From Arenicola marina (taxonomy: Eukaryota; Annelida; Polychaeta; Arenicolidae): a stretch of 64,000 bases of DNA. Made by a program: the position numbers and the translations under genes. Under the pieces are notes generated by a model, which saw nothing but the letters and a program-made list of their open reading frames with translations, ran no database searches and was not told where the DNA came from. The DNA lies in NCBI GenBank assembly GCA_964019135.1, contig OZ025248.1:56909670-56973669 (forward strand), given 5' to 3'. This document shows, in pieces, positions 1-12,095 of this stretch; within the stretch, counting starts at the first letter, position 1; each line of letters begins with the position of its first letter.

Positions 1-82
1 GGTGGCGGGGTGCAGCACTGCGAGCGAGGAAGAGAGACGGGGTGGAGTGGGGGGGTGGGGGGGAGTCCGGCTGGCGAGGACG

Positions 83-628
83 ATGGTGGTCGCTATGACA
101 TTATAGTTGGACAAGGAGGATGGTGGTCGCCATGACATTATAGTTGGACAAGGAGGATGGTGGTCGCCATGACACTGTAGTTGGACAAGGAGGAAGGTGG
201 TCGCCATGACATTGTAGTGAGACAAGGAGGATGGTGGTCGCCATGACATTATAGTTGGACAAGGAGGATGGTGGTCGCCATGACATTATAGTTGGAAGAG
301 GAGGATGGGGTGGTCGCCATGACATTATAGTTGGACAAGGAGGATGGAGGCCGCCATGACATTATAGTTGGACAAGGAGGATGGAGGTCGCCATGACATT
401 ATAGTTGGACAAGGAGGATGGTGGTCGCCATGACATTAAAGTTGGATGGTGGTCGCCATGACATTATAGTTGGACAAGGAGGAAGGTGGTCGCCATGACA
501 TTGTAGTTGGACAAGGAGGATGGTGGTCGCCATGACATTATAGTTAGACAAGGAGGATGGTGGTCGCCATGACATTATAGTTGGACAAGGAGGATGGTGG
601 TCGCCATGACATTGTAGTTGGACAAGGA
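83..628. repeat. 37 bp minisatellite, about 15 copies
   Basis: Tandem units of 37 bp share the core ATGACATTATAGTTGGACAA. Units differ by single substitutions, such as ATGG/AAGG and TTATAG/TTGTAG. One internal unit near 435-455 is shortened. Short ORFs on the minus strand here are repeat translations, because 37 bp is not a multiple of three and the frame changes at every unit. The array ends abruptly in unique sequence at about 629. Confidence 0.97.
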
Positions 629-2900
629 AGACTCCTTGGCAACTATGCAATAGCCTAGATAACAGCAGTCATTATGCGCCAGCGTCCTGATAAGGAATGA
701 GTTCGTGTGGAAGGTGAATATCTGATTCATAGCCTGGCCATTACGTGGGTGTTGTCGCCTTGAGCTAGTCTCATTGTATCCTTTCCCCCGCGTTATCATA
801 GCTGATAAGCGGGTTCTCCGTCCCTGGCACATTAACATTGACATGTGAAGACAAGGCCGAGACTGATGAGCAAATGAGATTTCGAGGAATGGCTTGAATG
901 GTAGCTCGTTTAATGACTGTTAAATCTGCCCGGAAGTTACGGTTGTTTGCGATTATGCATGTGTTGAGTTGGCGCACGGAGCGCTAGTAGTGAGTGGGTG
1001 GTTGGGCCGGTGTTAAACCGGGATAACAAAAAGGGGAATCCTGATAAGGAAATACCATTATGGACTCCAGGCGCTGATGGCTTGGTCTGAAATCCCACAC
1101 CGTTTACATGTGGTTTTGCTAAGCTTTGTTTAGAGCGCCACTCTTGGGTTTTTATGGAGATCCCCTCCTTGTCCATCACGTATCCCGTGGCGGCTTCCAT
1201 TTCCACTTTAAAGGAACCGCGATTGCGCTGTCTCTCAGGGCCGCCCAGTCCGCGGGAGGCAGGTAGGGTGGGGGTAAGAGGCTGGCAACGGCCCGCGGGG
1301 GGGGGGGTGGAGGGGCGGCCACGAGGTAGGCAACGACCCGGGTGGAGGAGTGGCCAAGAGGCTGACTACGGCCGCGGGGAAGGGTGGGGCCAGTAGGCTG
1401 ACTGCTGCTCGCCGGCGGAGGCGGGGGGTGGGGGGGGGGAGTGATAGGTACTGTGGACGGCCGCCAGGGAGGCGGGCAAGGGGCCGCCGGGATAGGCAGG
1501 ATGGCGGTCCGTCAAGCACTGGTGGTAGGTAGGTGGCCCAGCTCAGAGGGTAACAAGGGTAACTTATGGTGTGTGTGTTAGCGGCCGGGGGGGGGGGGGG
1601 GGGGCGGAAATCTAGCAAAGCGTTGCTCAGTTGGTCGTCATGACGAATACCTTGGCGCGAGAGGATGCCTTTGGGCCGGCACCAGACCCCCCACTCCCTA
1701 CCCCCACGATCTCCATGTGTTCACCCAGCCGCGCATAGCACCCTCCCGGACATAGGTTACCCATTAGCTCGTTGTTTCTCGCCATTCCGGAATGGGTTTG
1801 TTCACCCATAGCGATGGCCTGCATGTATATACCGGTCCCAGTCTTCTCTCTCTCACATTTCTTCTCACACGCTCTATCGCTCTCTATGTTACTCTGCTCC
1901 TCGGGCTCTCGTTCTGTTCTCTTCTTCTCGCTCGTCTTTCTCTTTCTCTATTTCTCTTTGCTTCTGTGTCTCTGTCCCTCGCTCATACTCTCTCGCCCTC
2001 CCCTTCTCACGCCCGCGTTTGTTTTATCCCAAAACGACGTGATTATAACGAAAGATACACGCCGCATAATAGCAGCATATGTGCACACAGCCGGTAGCCG
2101 CAAGACTCCCAACAGTATCCGGAACACGGCGGCATGTTTGTCCCGACATTCAGGTCTTTATGCATCTGGATATACCGCCTCCATGTCTGCGGTTGCACAC
2201 CGATATTATGCTGTCTATTACACGTGTATCGGTATTCCACATCGAACTGTAAACTAACAAAAGTACATGACAGGAGACCATTTATATGTATATACACCCG
2301 CGCCCAGCTAATTGGCGGTCGTCGCAGCGTGACATTGGGTCTGGTCTATGCGGGTGGCTTGGGCGGCTCATACCCGGGTTCTAACTGCCAGGGCCAATGG
2401 CCACTACGTGGGCGATTCCGTGACAAAACATAATTAACAGCCGCTGCTTGAACTAACGCCGGGTGAATCCCTTACGTGAACGAGCTCCATTTCGAGCTTT
2501 AGCGGCTGCAGGATTTGCCGTGAATGAACAGTGAATCTGCCCAAAGACGGCATTGTTCTTGCTATTTTCGTTACAACCATGTATGTACCCTGGGCCTACA
2601 TAGGTCTCTATATAAGTTCTCAGTATCAGTGTTTACATGGATGCCGTGTGTGTACGTGAGTAACCAGGTGGACGTAAACGGCTTGTTGGTGACGGCGAAC
2701 CCCTAGAACAACAAGAAGCAATGACATTACTGTGTGTGGCTGTTGGCCCCGAGTCACTCCACGGGTCCCTGTATATGTAGGCGGGGACATACGGAGACAG
2801 GGGCCTTCTGGGACTCCCCTCTATCTCATCTTTATAAGAGAAGCCTTTAAGGACAAAGTCAGGTGACAATGTGATTTCCTGCCCAGAAGACCCTGGTGAG
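629..2900. other. Unique, GC-rich sequence with low-complexity patches
   Basis: No gene is recognised. From 1236 to 1560 there are degenerate G-rich repeats around the words GAGGCTG and GGCCGCGG. G homopolymers lie at 1296-1307 and 1587-1604. From about 1845 to 2020 the sequence is CT-rich (TCTCTCT-type). A TATA-like word, CTATATAAG, lies at 2608-2616, but nothing downstream supports a transcript. The short ORFs overlap on both strands and look random. Confidence 0.6.
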
Positions 2901-3212
2901 TCGGCGCCACCCCCATCACGCAGCCCCCAGTCTAACAACACCCCGCCCCACACATCCCACAACCCAACCCCACACCCCTTCTCCCTCTAGACTCGGGCCT
3001 GACCTCACGTCAGACAGATTGTCCCTGGTTTCCTCCCCCCACCCCCCACCCCCCCCCACCCTCGGCGCGACCTCCATCACGCAGCCCCAATGTCTAACAC
3101 CACCCGCCCCACACACACCCCCCTACCCCACACCCCTTCTCCCTCTGGACTCGGGCCTAACCTCGCGTCAGATTGTCCCTGGTTTCCTCCCCCCACCCCC
3201 CACCCCAACCCT
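2901..3212. repeat. Imperfect 161 bp tandem duplication, C-rich
   Basis: Two copies begin with TCGGCGC at 2901 and 3062, so the period is 161 bp. Both contain CCATCACGCAGCCCC, ACTCGGGCCT and GATTGTCCCTGGTTTCCTCC in the same order and end in a C-rich tract. The copies differ by small indels and substitutions. The C-rich ORFs across it reflect composition only. Confidence 0.9.
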
Positions 3213-3478
3213 TACCTGGCTACTACTTGCCTAATCATTCCAAGGGGTAAACCCATTTATTTAAGCGTGTTTCGTCGCTAGTTGACGTCGCGTTTGTCTG
3301 TTACTGTACCTAATGTGCAATAAAAAGAATGGTATGGCAGGAAAATACCGGAAGTGAAAGAAATAAAAGCTTTGGCTATTAGCTCTCCTATAGTTATTAA
3401 TATAATAATTTGGAATTTCGGGACAGGAATCCCGTTAGTGCATCAACATTTAAGCCGATGATATTGCATGACAAGACT
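3213..3478. other. Short A/T-rich spacer, nothing recognised
   Basis: This is unique sequence between the C-rich duplication and the 38 bp array. It is more A/T-rich than its flanks (for example TTATTAATATAATAATT at about 3394). AATAAA-type words occur at about 3319 and 3362, but there is no upstream gene to which a polyadenylation signal could belong. Confidence 0.5.
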
Positions 3479-6400
3479 CACAGCGTGGGGACAGTGTGGC
3501 TTGGTGTTAGCGTTATTACAGCGTGGGGACAGTCTGGCTTGGTGTTAGCGTTATTACAGCGTGGGGACAGTGTGGCTTGGTGTTAGCGTTATTACAGCGT
3601 GGGGACAGTCTGGCTTGGTGTTAGTGTTATCACAGCGTGGGGACAGTCTGGCTTGGTGTTAGCGTTATTACAGCGTGGGGACAGTCTGGCTTGGTGTTAG
3701 CGTTATTACAGCGTGGGGACAGTGTGGCTTGGTGTTAGCGTTATTACAGCGTGGGGACAGTGTGGCTTGGTGTTAGCGTTATTACAGCGTGGGGACAGTG
3801 TGGCTTGGTGTTAGCGTTATTACAGCGTGGGGACAGTCTGGCTTGGTGTTAGCGTTATTACAGCGTGGGGACAGTGTGGCTTGGTGTTAGCGTTATTACA
3901 GCGTGGGGACAGTGTGGCTTGGTGTTAGCGTTATTACAGCGTGGGGACAGTGTGGCTTGGTGTTAGCGTTATTACAGCGTGGGGAGAGTCTGGCTTGGTG
4001 TTAGTGTTATCACAGCGTGGGGACAGTGTGGCTTGGTGTTAGCGTTATTACAGCGTGGGGACAGTCTGGCTTGGTGTTAGCGTTATTACAGCGTGGGGGA
4101 CAGTGTGGCTTGGTGTTAGCGTTATTACAGCGTGGGGACAGTCTGGCTTGGTGTTAGCGTTATTACAGCGTGGGGACAGTGTGGCTTGGTGTTAGCGTTA
4201 TTACAGCGTGGGGACAGTGTGGCTTGGTGTTAGCGTTATTACAGCGTGGGGACAGTCTGGCTTGGTGTTAGCGTTATTACAGCGTGGGGACAGTGTGGCT
4301 TGGTGTTAGCGTTATTACAGCGTGGGGACAGTGTGGCTTGGTGTTAGCGTTATTACAGCGTGGGGACAGTGTGGCTTGGTGTTAGCGTTATTACAGCGTG
4401 GGGACAGTGTGGCTTGGTGTTAGCGTTATTACAGCGTGGGGAGAGTCTGGCTTGGTGTTAGTGTTATTACAGCGTGGGGACAGTCTGGCTTGGTGTTAGC
4501 GTTATTAGAGCGTGGGGACAGTGTGGCTTGGTGTTAGCGTTATTACAGCGTGGGGACAGTGTGGCTTGGTGTTAGCGTTATTACAGCGTGGGGACAGTGT
4601 GGCTTGGTGTTAGCGTTATTACAGCGTGGGGAGAGTCTGGCTTGGTGTTAGCGTTATTAGAGCGTGGGGACAGTCTGGCTTGGTGTTAGCGTTATTACAG
4701 CGTGGGGACAGTGTGGCTTGGTGTTAGCGTTATTACAGCGTGGGGACAGTGTGGCTTGGTGTTAGCGTTATTACAGCGTGGGGACAGTGTGGCTTGGTGT
4801 TAGCGTTATCACAGCGTGGGGACAGTCTGGCTTGATGTTAGCGTTATTACAGCGTGGGGACAGTGTGGCTTGGTGTTAGCGTTATTACAGCGTGGGGACA
4901 GTCTGGCTTGATGTTAGCGTTATTACAGCGTGGGGACAGTGTGGCTTGGTGTTAGCGTTATCACAGCGTGGGGACAGTCTGGCTTGGTGTTAGCGTTATT
5001 ACAGCGTGGGGACAGTGTGGCTTGGTGTTAGCGTTATTACAGCGTGGGGACAGTGTGGCTTGGTGTTAGCGTTATTACAGCGTGGGGACAGTGTGGCTTG
5101 GTGTTAGCGTTATTACAGCGTGGGGACAGTGTGGCTTGGTGTTAGTGTTATCACAGCGTGGGGAGAGTCTGGCTTGGTGTTAGTGTTATCACAGCGTGGG
5201 GACAGTGTGGCTTGGTGTTAGCGTTATTACAGCGTGGGGACAGTGTGGCTTGGTGTTAGTGTTATCACAGCGTGGGGACAGTGTGGCTTGGTGTTAGCGT
5301 TATTACAGCGTGGGGACAGTCTGGCTTGGTGTTAGCGTTATCACAGCGTGGGACAGTGTGGCTTGGTGTTAGCGTTATTACAGCGTGGGGACAGTGTGGC
5401 TTGGTGTTAGCGTTATTACAGCGTGGGGACAGTGTGGCTTGGTGTTAGCGTTATTACAGCGTGGGGACAGTGTGGCTTGGTGTTAGCGTTATTACAGCGT
5501 GGGGACAGTGTGGCTTGGTGTTAGCGTTATTACAGCGTGGGGAGAGTCTGGCTTGGTATTAGCGTTATTACAGCGTGGGGACAGTCTGGCTTGGTGTTAG
5601 CGTTATTACAGCGTGGGGACAGTGTGGCTTGGTGTTAGCGTTATTACAGCGTGGGGACAGTCTGGCTTGGTGTTAGCGTTATTACAGCGTGGGGACAGTG
5701 TGGCTTGGTGTTAGCGTTATTACAGCGTGGGGACAGTGTGGCTTGGTGTTAGCGTTATTACAGCGTGGGGACAGTGTGGCTTGGTGTTAGCGTTATTACA
5801 GCGTGGGGACAGTGTGGCTTGGTATTAGCGTTATTACAGCGTGGGGACAGTCTGGCTTGGTGTTAGCGTTATTACAGCGTGGGGACAGTGTGGCTTGGTG
5901 TTAGCGTTATTACAGCGTGGGGACAGTGTGGCTTGGTGTTAGCGTTATCACAGCGTGGGGACAGTGTGGCTTGGTGTTAGCGTTATCACAGCGTGGGGAC
6001 AGTCTGGCTTGGTATTAGCGTTATTACAGCGTGGGGACAGTCTGGCTTGGTGTTAGCGTTATTACAGCGTGGGGACAGTCTGGCTTGGTGTTAGCGTTAT
6101 TACAGCGTGGGGACAGTGTGGCTTGGTGTTAGCGTTATTACAGCGTGGGGACAGTGTGGCTTGGTGTTAGCGTTATTACAGCGTGGGGACAGTGTGGCTT
6201 GGTGTTAGCGTTATTACAGCGTGGGGACAGTGTGGCTTGGTGTTAGCGTTATTACAGCGTGGGGACAGTGTGGCTTGGTGTTAGCGTTATTACAGCGTGG
6301 GGACAGTGTGGCTTGGTGTTAGCGTTATTACAGCGTGGGGAGAGTCTGGCTTGGTGTTAGCGTTATTACAGCGTGGGGACAGTGTGGCGTGGTGTTAGCG

Positions 6401-7242
6401 TTATCACAGCGTGGGGACAGTCTGGCTTGGTGTTAGCGTTATCACAGCGTGGGGACAGTGTGGCTTGGTGTTAGCATTATTACAGCGTGGGGACAGTGTG
6501 GCGTGGTGTTGGCGTTATCACAGCGTGGGGACAGTCTGGCTTGGTATTAGCGTTATTACAGCGTGGGGACAGTCTGGCTTGGTGTTAGCGTTATCACAGC
6601 GTGGGGACAGTGTGGCTTGGTGTTAGCGTTATTACAGCGTGGGGACAGTGTGGCTTGGTGTTAGCGTTATTACAGCGTGGGGACAGTGTGGCTTGGTGTT
6701 AGCGTTATTACAGCGTGGGGACAGTGTGGCTTGGTGTTAGCGTTATCACAGCGTGGGGACAGTGTGGCTTGGTGTTAGCGTTATTGCAGCGTGGGGACAG
6801 TCTGGCTTGGTGTTAGCGTTATCACAGCCTGGGGACAGTGTGGCTTGGTGTTAGCGTTATTGCAGCGTGGGGACAGTGTGGCTTGGTGTTAGCGTTATTA
6901 CAGCGTGGGGACAGTCTGGCTTGGTGTTAGCGTTATCACAGCGTGGGGACAGTGTGGCTTGGTGTTAGTGTTATCACAGCGTGGGGACAGTGTGGCTTGG
7001 TGTTAGCGTTATCACAGCGTGGGGACAGTGTGGCTTGGTGCTAGCGTTATCACAGCGTGAGGGACAGTGTGGCTTGGTGTTAGTGTTATCACAGCGTGGG
7101 GACAGTCTGGCTTGGTGTTAGCCTTATCACAGCGTGGGGACAGTGTGGCTTGGTGTTAGTGTTATCACAGCGTGGGGACAGTGTGGCTTGGTGTTAGTGT
7201 TATCACAGCGTGGGGACAGTGTGGCTTGGTGTTAACGTTATT
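3479..7242. repeat. 38 bp minisatellite, about 99 copies
   Basis: This is the longest array in the window. The core is GTGTGGCTTGGTGTTAGCGT, followed by TATTACAGCGTGGGGACA. Most variation is at a few two-state sites: GTGTGG/GTCTGG, TTATTA/TTATCA, TAGCG/TAGTG and GGACAG/GGAGAG. The TTATCA form is scattered through the array but fixed in the last eight or so units from about 6930. The 38 bp period breaks every reading frame. One 71-codon ORF at 6411 is a chance repeat translation. Confidence 0.98.
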
Positions 7243-7627
7243 GGCCTTGCAGTTATCTTCATTATGAATGAATGATTATTATCATTGTGACTTGTGGATC
7301 TGAGCGGCCGGAGGTCAGTCTGGCAGTTGTTGTTCATCGGCGGGTGTAGGACATTTTTTTCATGTGGCCTTTTCGCTTTTCGCCCCAATTCGACCTTCAC
7401 CTTTCTTTAATCCCGCATCGTTCCGTATAGAATTTAACCTCAGCTTAGGGCGTGAGTCGACCCCCCTTGACCTGTTGGCGGTCTGATCTCTGGATTAAAC
7501 CTGCTGAACGTTGTTCGGGTCAGCAGAGGACGTTGAGGAATAGGCGTCTGGATCTGTACAAGAAAAACCCTGGCGGATAGACACGTCCGGATCTGTACGT
7601 CAGGAAATGCTTCGGATCGAAGAGAGA
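7243..7627. other. Unique sequence, nothing recognised
   Basis: No gene is recognised. The word GGATCTGTAC occurs twice about 40 bp apart (near 7550 and 7590), a small local duplication. The remainder is mixed-composition sequence leading into the 16 bp array. Confidence 0.5.
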
Positions 7628-7886
7628 AGGGATTGGAGAGTTAAAGGATTGGAAGGACAATAGATCGGATGGATAAGGGATCGGAGGGATAAGGGATCGG
7701 AGGGATACGGGATTGGAAGGATAAGGGATCGGCGGGATAAGTGATCGGCGGGATAAGGGATCGGCGGGATATGGGATTGGAAGGATAAGGGATCGGCGGG
7801 ATAAGGGATTGGAAGGATAAGGGATCGGCGGGATAAGGGATTGGAAGGATAAGGGATCGGCGGGATAAGGGATCGGCGGGATAGGC
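7628..7886. repeat. 16 bp minisatellite, about 15 copies
   Basis: The unit is AAGGGATCGGCGGGAT, alternating with a variant in which CGGCGG is replaced by TGGAAGG or CGGAGG. The variants alternate most regularly from about 7770 to 7870, suggesting spread of a two-unit block. There is no coding potential. Confidence 0.95.
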
Positions 7887-8737
7887 GGGGTGGGGTGCAG
7901 AGGTCTATTTAATTGGGAGGTGACAAAACCAATGGGAGCGGAAGGTGGGGGAGGCTGGGCAGAGGCTAGGCTAGGCTGGGACGCATGTCCCTTTATTCCG
8001 CCACAGGAACTGGGTATGGCGAGCTGTGGCGGGCTCTGGCAGGCTCTGGCGGCGCTAAGCCCTCATAATGGATGAATCCTGGGCCTGTCAGATCGCCCGG
8101 CGCCGGCCACGACGGCCAGGGCGGACTACCCATGTCCCGGGCCCAGCAATCACTGGCACATCGATAAACCCCCGCCGTATTTATCTATACCAATACTGAC
8201 GGGGTAGATAGATAGAGGCTCAGGAAGTATGTAAGCCGTGGTGGCCCGTACAAAGTAGGGAGCTGCCGTGGTCGCGATGCAACGTCTCCATTGCAGACCC
8301 ACTGGTTGCAGTGAACTGATGGTTCAAACTCCACATGTGTCCAGGGGAGTTGTGCCTCTGTCATCTCAGCGTGACAAAGATTCCTTGTAGCTCGCATGCG
8401 CCACAATGTGACCTGACAACCCATCTATCATCCGTATAAGATGAATGCATCTAAAAGGAGAACACATTCAATGCCTGGTATCTTTATATGTATCATAATG
8501 TCACTTGTCTCATAATGTTCAACACTACATTGTGTTACCTACCGAGGTAATTAGGTGAGCCATGTGTCTTTGGCCATCTGGCCGAAGCGATGATATCCTA
8601 GTATATCTCTCCATATCCTTGTGGGTCTATAGTATTGGTCTGCGTACGGCCCTTCCGCGTTAGTCTTTACCGGGCAGCCATACCGAGCGTCAATGCTCAC
8701 TGCCTCCCTCGCCCATGTATCGCTCTGTCACTTGTCC
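7887..8737. other. Unique sequence, nothing recognised
   Basis: ORFs on either strand are below 80 codons and carry no recognisable domain. No long inverted repeat or microsatellite was noticed. Confidence 0.5.
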
Positions 8738-9062
8738 CCCGTCCCTCCCTCGCCCCTCCCTCAACACCTGGCATCCACCCCCCTCCCCTCCATCCCTCCA
8801 CCCCCTCCCCCCCCTGCCCCTCCCTCCATCCCCTCCCTCCACCCCCTCACTCCCTTTACCCTCCCTTTACCCTCTCCATCTCCCCTCCCTCTACCCCCTC
8901 CCTGCCCCCTCCGTTTACCCTCCGTTTACCCTCTCCATCCCCCCTCCCCCCTTTCTCCACCCCCTCCCTCCCCCCTCCCTTTACCCTCCCTCTACTCTCT
9001 CCATCCCCCCTCCCCCTCCCTGTCCATCCCCCCTTACCCTCCCCCTCCCTCCCCCCTCCTTC
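8738..9062. repeat. Polypyrimidine (CCCTCC / TTTACC) low-complexity tract
   Basis: About 325 bp is almost entirely C and T on the plus strand. The short phrases CCCTCC, CCATCCCC and CCTTTACC are reiterated. Three overlapping 130-150 codon proline/serine-rich ORFs arise in all plus frames here, as expected for a stop-free C/T tract, and they are not genes. Mirror-symmetric homopurine/homopyrimidine DNA of this kind can form triplex (H-DNA). Confidence 0.93.
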
Positions 9063-12000
9063 GTCGCCCTCAAAGGCTTGAGTCATTTGTGGACAATCAG
9101 CTTGTGAGAGGGGGGGGGGGTGGGGGTCGACTCGCCGCACTGTAGGTAGGGGTTCAATGTCGGGTTGGATCGTTAAACATGGTCGGTACCGCCAGTCAAG
9201 GCCTCAGGGGTGAGCCGAGATTACCTTTAGCAGCTGCGGATTGTTTACTTATCTCCGACATTATTTTTGTACTCTGGCCGCCCTAGGCGCCTTGATGGTA
9301 AGTAATGGGCCAGGGGGCGGCGGAATGGAGGTGCGAGGGATTAAAGCGCAAATGGCGGGGGGGGGGGGGGGGTGGGGAGAGGAGAGAGTGTGTGTGGGGG
9401 GGGGGGGGGGGGTGCTTGATCCACTGAATGCCTCATTACGCTACTTGAATCCAACTCAATGGCGGTATTTGATGTTTATTGCCCTGGGATTGCCCCGCGC
9501 GGAGGCGATACCTGCCTCAGTTTATTAACTGGAGTAACGGGTGAGATGCCATTGGAGCCACCGACTGGCAGTCCACTGGCCTTGGGAACTCTCTCTCTCT
9601 CTTTCTCCCCCTCCCTTGGAGAGCGACGGGAAGCCACTGCTGGGGGCCGTCAAGCCGTAAGGGGGAGATATAGGCTCCGGGTGCTTGGTTACCTTTCGGC
9701 AGCGGCGACCTTCCTCAGCCAGCCAAATATTGACCCGCCTGACAACCCCGTAAGTGATTCATGGTACACCGTGGAAGACGGCAGCTGATTAAAGGTCTTT
9801 CCCCCAGGTTACAATGTCTACCTCAGCTCGCCGAGAAGAATTTTGTCTCAATCAAACCAGATAATGTGTCCAGTTATCAACGTCCTCTTGCCAATCGATA
9901 TGCGAATGGTCCGATACGGTTCGACCCCGTTGAGGAGGGCTTTGCTGACTTCCCGTGCCCAACACAACCTCCGTCTTCTCTCTGAGTGATGCAGGTACCA
10001 CATCTGACTCCATTGACACCATGTATTGATCAATAGTAGGTAGATTAATCAATTGACGACGCGGCTATCCTGCGTTAGAAATTAAACGGACTTCTCAATA
10101 ATGGTGATGAGGACTGACAGAGGAAATAGATCAAATCAGATGACTTTGTCAGGTTAAATTGGGTGTCACCGTTGCCGTCCATACTCCGTTACCCGGAGTC
10201 GACCCTCAATCATTTTCCGCCTTTCAATCTTGAGGTTGTCTCACAAATCACTGATTTCTCGGCCCCAGGAATGTCAGTCGGTTCGCCCCATGCACATAAA
10301 GCCTCCCAGGTACGGGACGTCCCAGGTACGACGTTATTCGGCTGAATTACAAATTCCGATAATGTTCCTGCATCAATCGTTGCGTAATATATTTATATTT
10401 GAATCAAGGGGCATGGATTAACGGATTTTCTCACGCGGGGAGGTGGGATATTTCTGTGTTCGCCACATGGCTAGGGGTGTAAAATGAGACGTCGGCTGGT
10501 GTTTTAGGGCATTCGTAGATTATTTCCCGGGTATTTTTACGGGGGGATTGATTCGATTGACTCAGTCGGTTTATGCCCCATCTGCCCCCGCTGTCCACCC
10601 TCCCCTCCCTTTCTTTCCTTATTAACCACGGTGCCGACGGTCCCCGCCCTAATGATCTCGAGGCCCAAGATGATGTCACGAGGATCAACTCCGACGTCTC
10701 CTGGCCTCCTCTGGCTGGAGTCCCACTAACTTAACCCTTCCACTTTCTTCCTTAGACTATTTCATCTGTCACGTCTCTCACCCACCACTCCATCTCTAAC
10801 TATAATGTAGGACACTATATACACATTGTATAATGTATTATTGGTTTGGTTTTAAACCCATAGAGTCTACTGGCCATAGAGGGGTATATATTGTGGAAAT
10901 TGATTTATACTAATTCTTTGTAAAATTAGGTGAAATGTAATTGAACTGTAATGACATATCCCATTGCGTCAGTGTCAGTATTGTACTGCTGTCTGTTAAT
11001 TAGTTCATGCCAGGGTAGGGGCCAGGTGTGCCTACAGGGTAGGGGCCAGGTGTACCTACAGACTCTAGACTAATTATTTTTATATTCTCATTGTATCTGT
11101 CTTTAGAGAGAAAGTGGAATAAATGCTGTCAATGGCGGGAGATAAGAGTTTATCTTTGTCAAATAGTTATTTTTTCCTTTTTCAAAGAAGTTTTTAAAAA
11201 AACGGCCATCGTGACAAGTTACGGACGTAACAATAGTATCATATGTGTTTGGTGTCAGAACAGAAGCTTTAGTTGTGATTCATCAGGAAATATAGGGAGC
11301 CTTGACCAACGATTCGCCACTACAATCAATATTCAGCCCCAATGACTCACAGGGGGTCTTGTTTATGCTCATGTCTTCTGGTCTCAATTGATTGGCTTCA
11401 ACGTAAGGCGTCGATAGCGGATTGCCAGCCCGACCCCGCCACGGTGTGGCGGAAGCGACACTCTTACCTGTGAGGTGCGGTGAAGTGGGCCTCTGTGGCG
11501 GCTTCCTCCATCCGCGCCGCCAACACGCATTCCAGAGGTACTTTACGGCCGCCTCGGGAACCGCTATATCACGCAGACAAAGACAGACGGCGTCAAATGC
11601 GAAGACGTCACGGCGAGCAGAGTAAATAGCCAGGAATCTATGTCGTGTCTCAGATGTATCGCTCTCGTCTCACCGACCATCGGTATTAATTGCCCCCTCG
11701 CCTCCTGGCTGCTAGCCCGACCCGGCCTAGGACCCTCCCTGCCTGCTAGCCCGGCCCGGCCCGACCAGCACCCTTCCCGCCTGCTCCGGCCTTGGCTCCT
11801 GCAGGGTCTCCCCGGCCACATGACGCCTGCTCCCCACTAACCCCGTGCCGGCTTGTCCATTGATCACTGAGCTGTGGTGGCAGGGGCTGGGGGGAGGGCA
11901 GGGTGGGTGGGCGGGGAGGGCGGCCTCTGGCTGGGGTAGGGTAGACTGGCTGGTAGCGGCCGTCCGGATTCGGGCCTGGACCTTTAGACGGACGCTTCCA

Positions 12001-12095
12001 GAGGTCACATCGCTCCTCCGATCCATGCCTCGTGGAAGTTCCCACGGCCCTGATGGTGGGATGGTGCTCAGTGCAGTGCCCACAGCACCAACCAC
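9063..12095. other. Unique sequence with G-runs and an 11-12 kb GC-rich stretch
   Basis: No gene is recognised. G homopolymers lie at 9110-9120, 9357-9372 and 9396-9412, and a short CT run is near 9590. The CCCAGGTACG word repeats near 10310 and 10323. An A/T-rich island spans about 10800-11250. The ORF of 1,217 codons that starts at 11845 has a non-repetitive lead of about 85 codons here with no recognised domain. The rest of that ORF is the adjacent minisatellite. Confidence 0.55.
11011..11058. repeat. 24 bp tandem duplication
   Basis: Two adjacent copies start with CAGGGTAGGGGCCAGGTGT and differ at one position (GCCTA versus ACCTA). This is a very small, recent-looking duplication, too short to be called a minisatellite array. 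Confidence 0.9.

Noticed and set aside
3479-7242. CRISPR-like array (about 38 bp repeat)
   Set aside because: There are no spacers: units are contiguous and nearly identical, so it is a plain minisatellite, and the context is eukaryotic.
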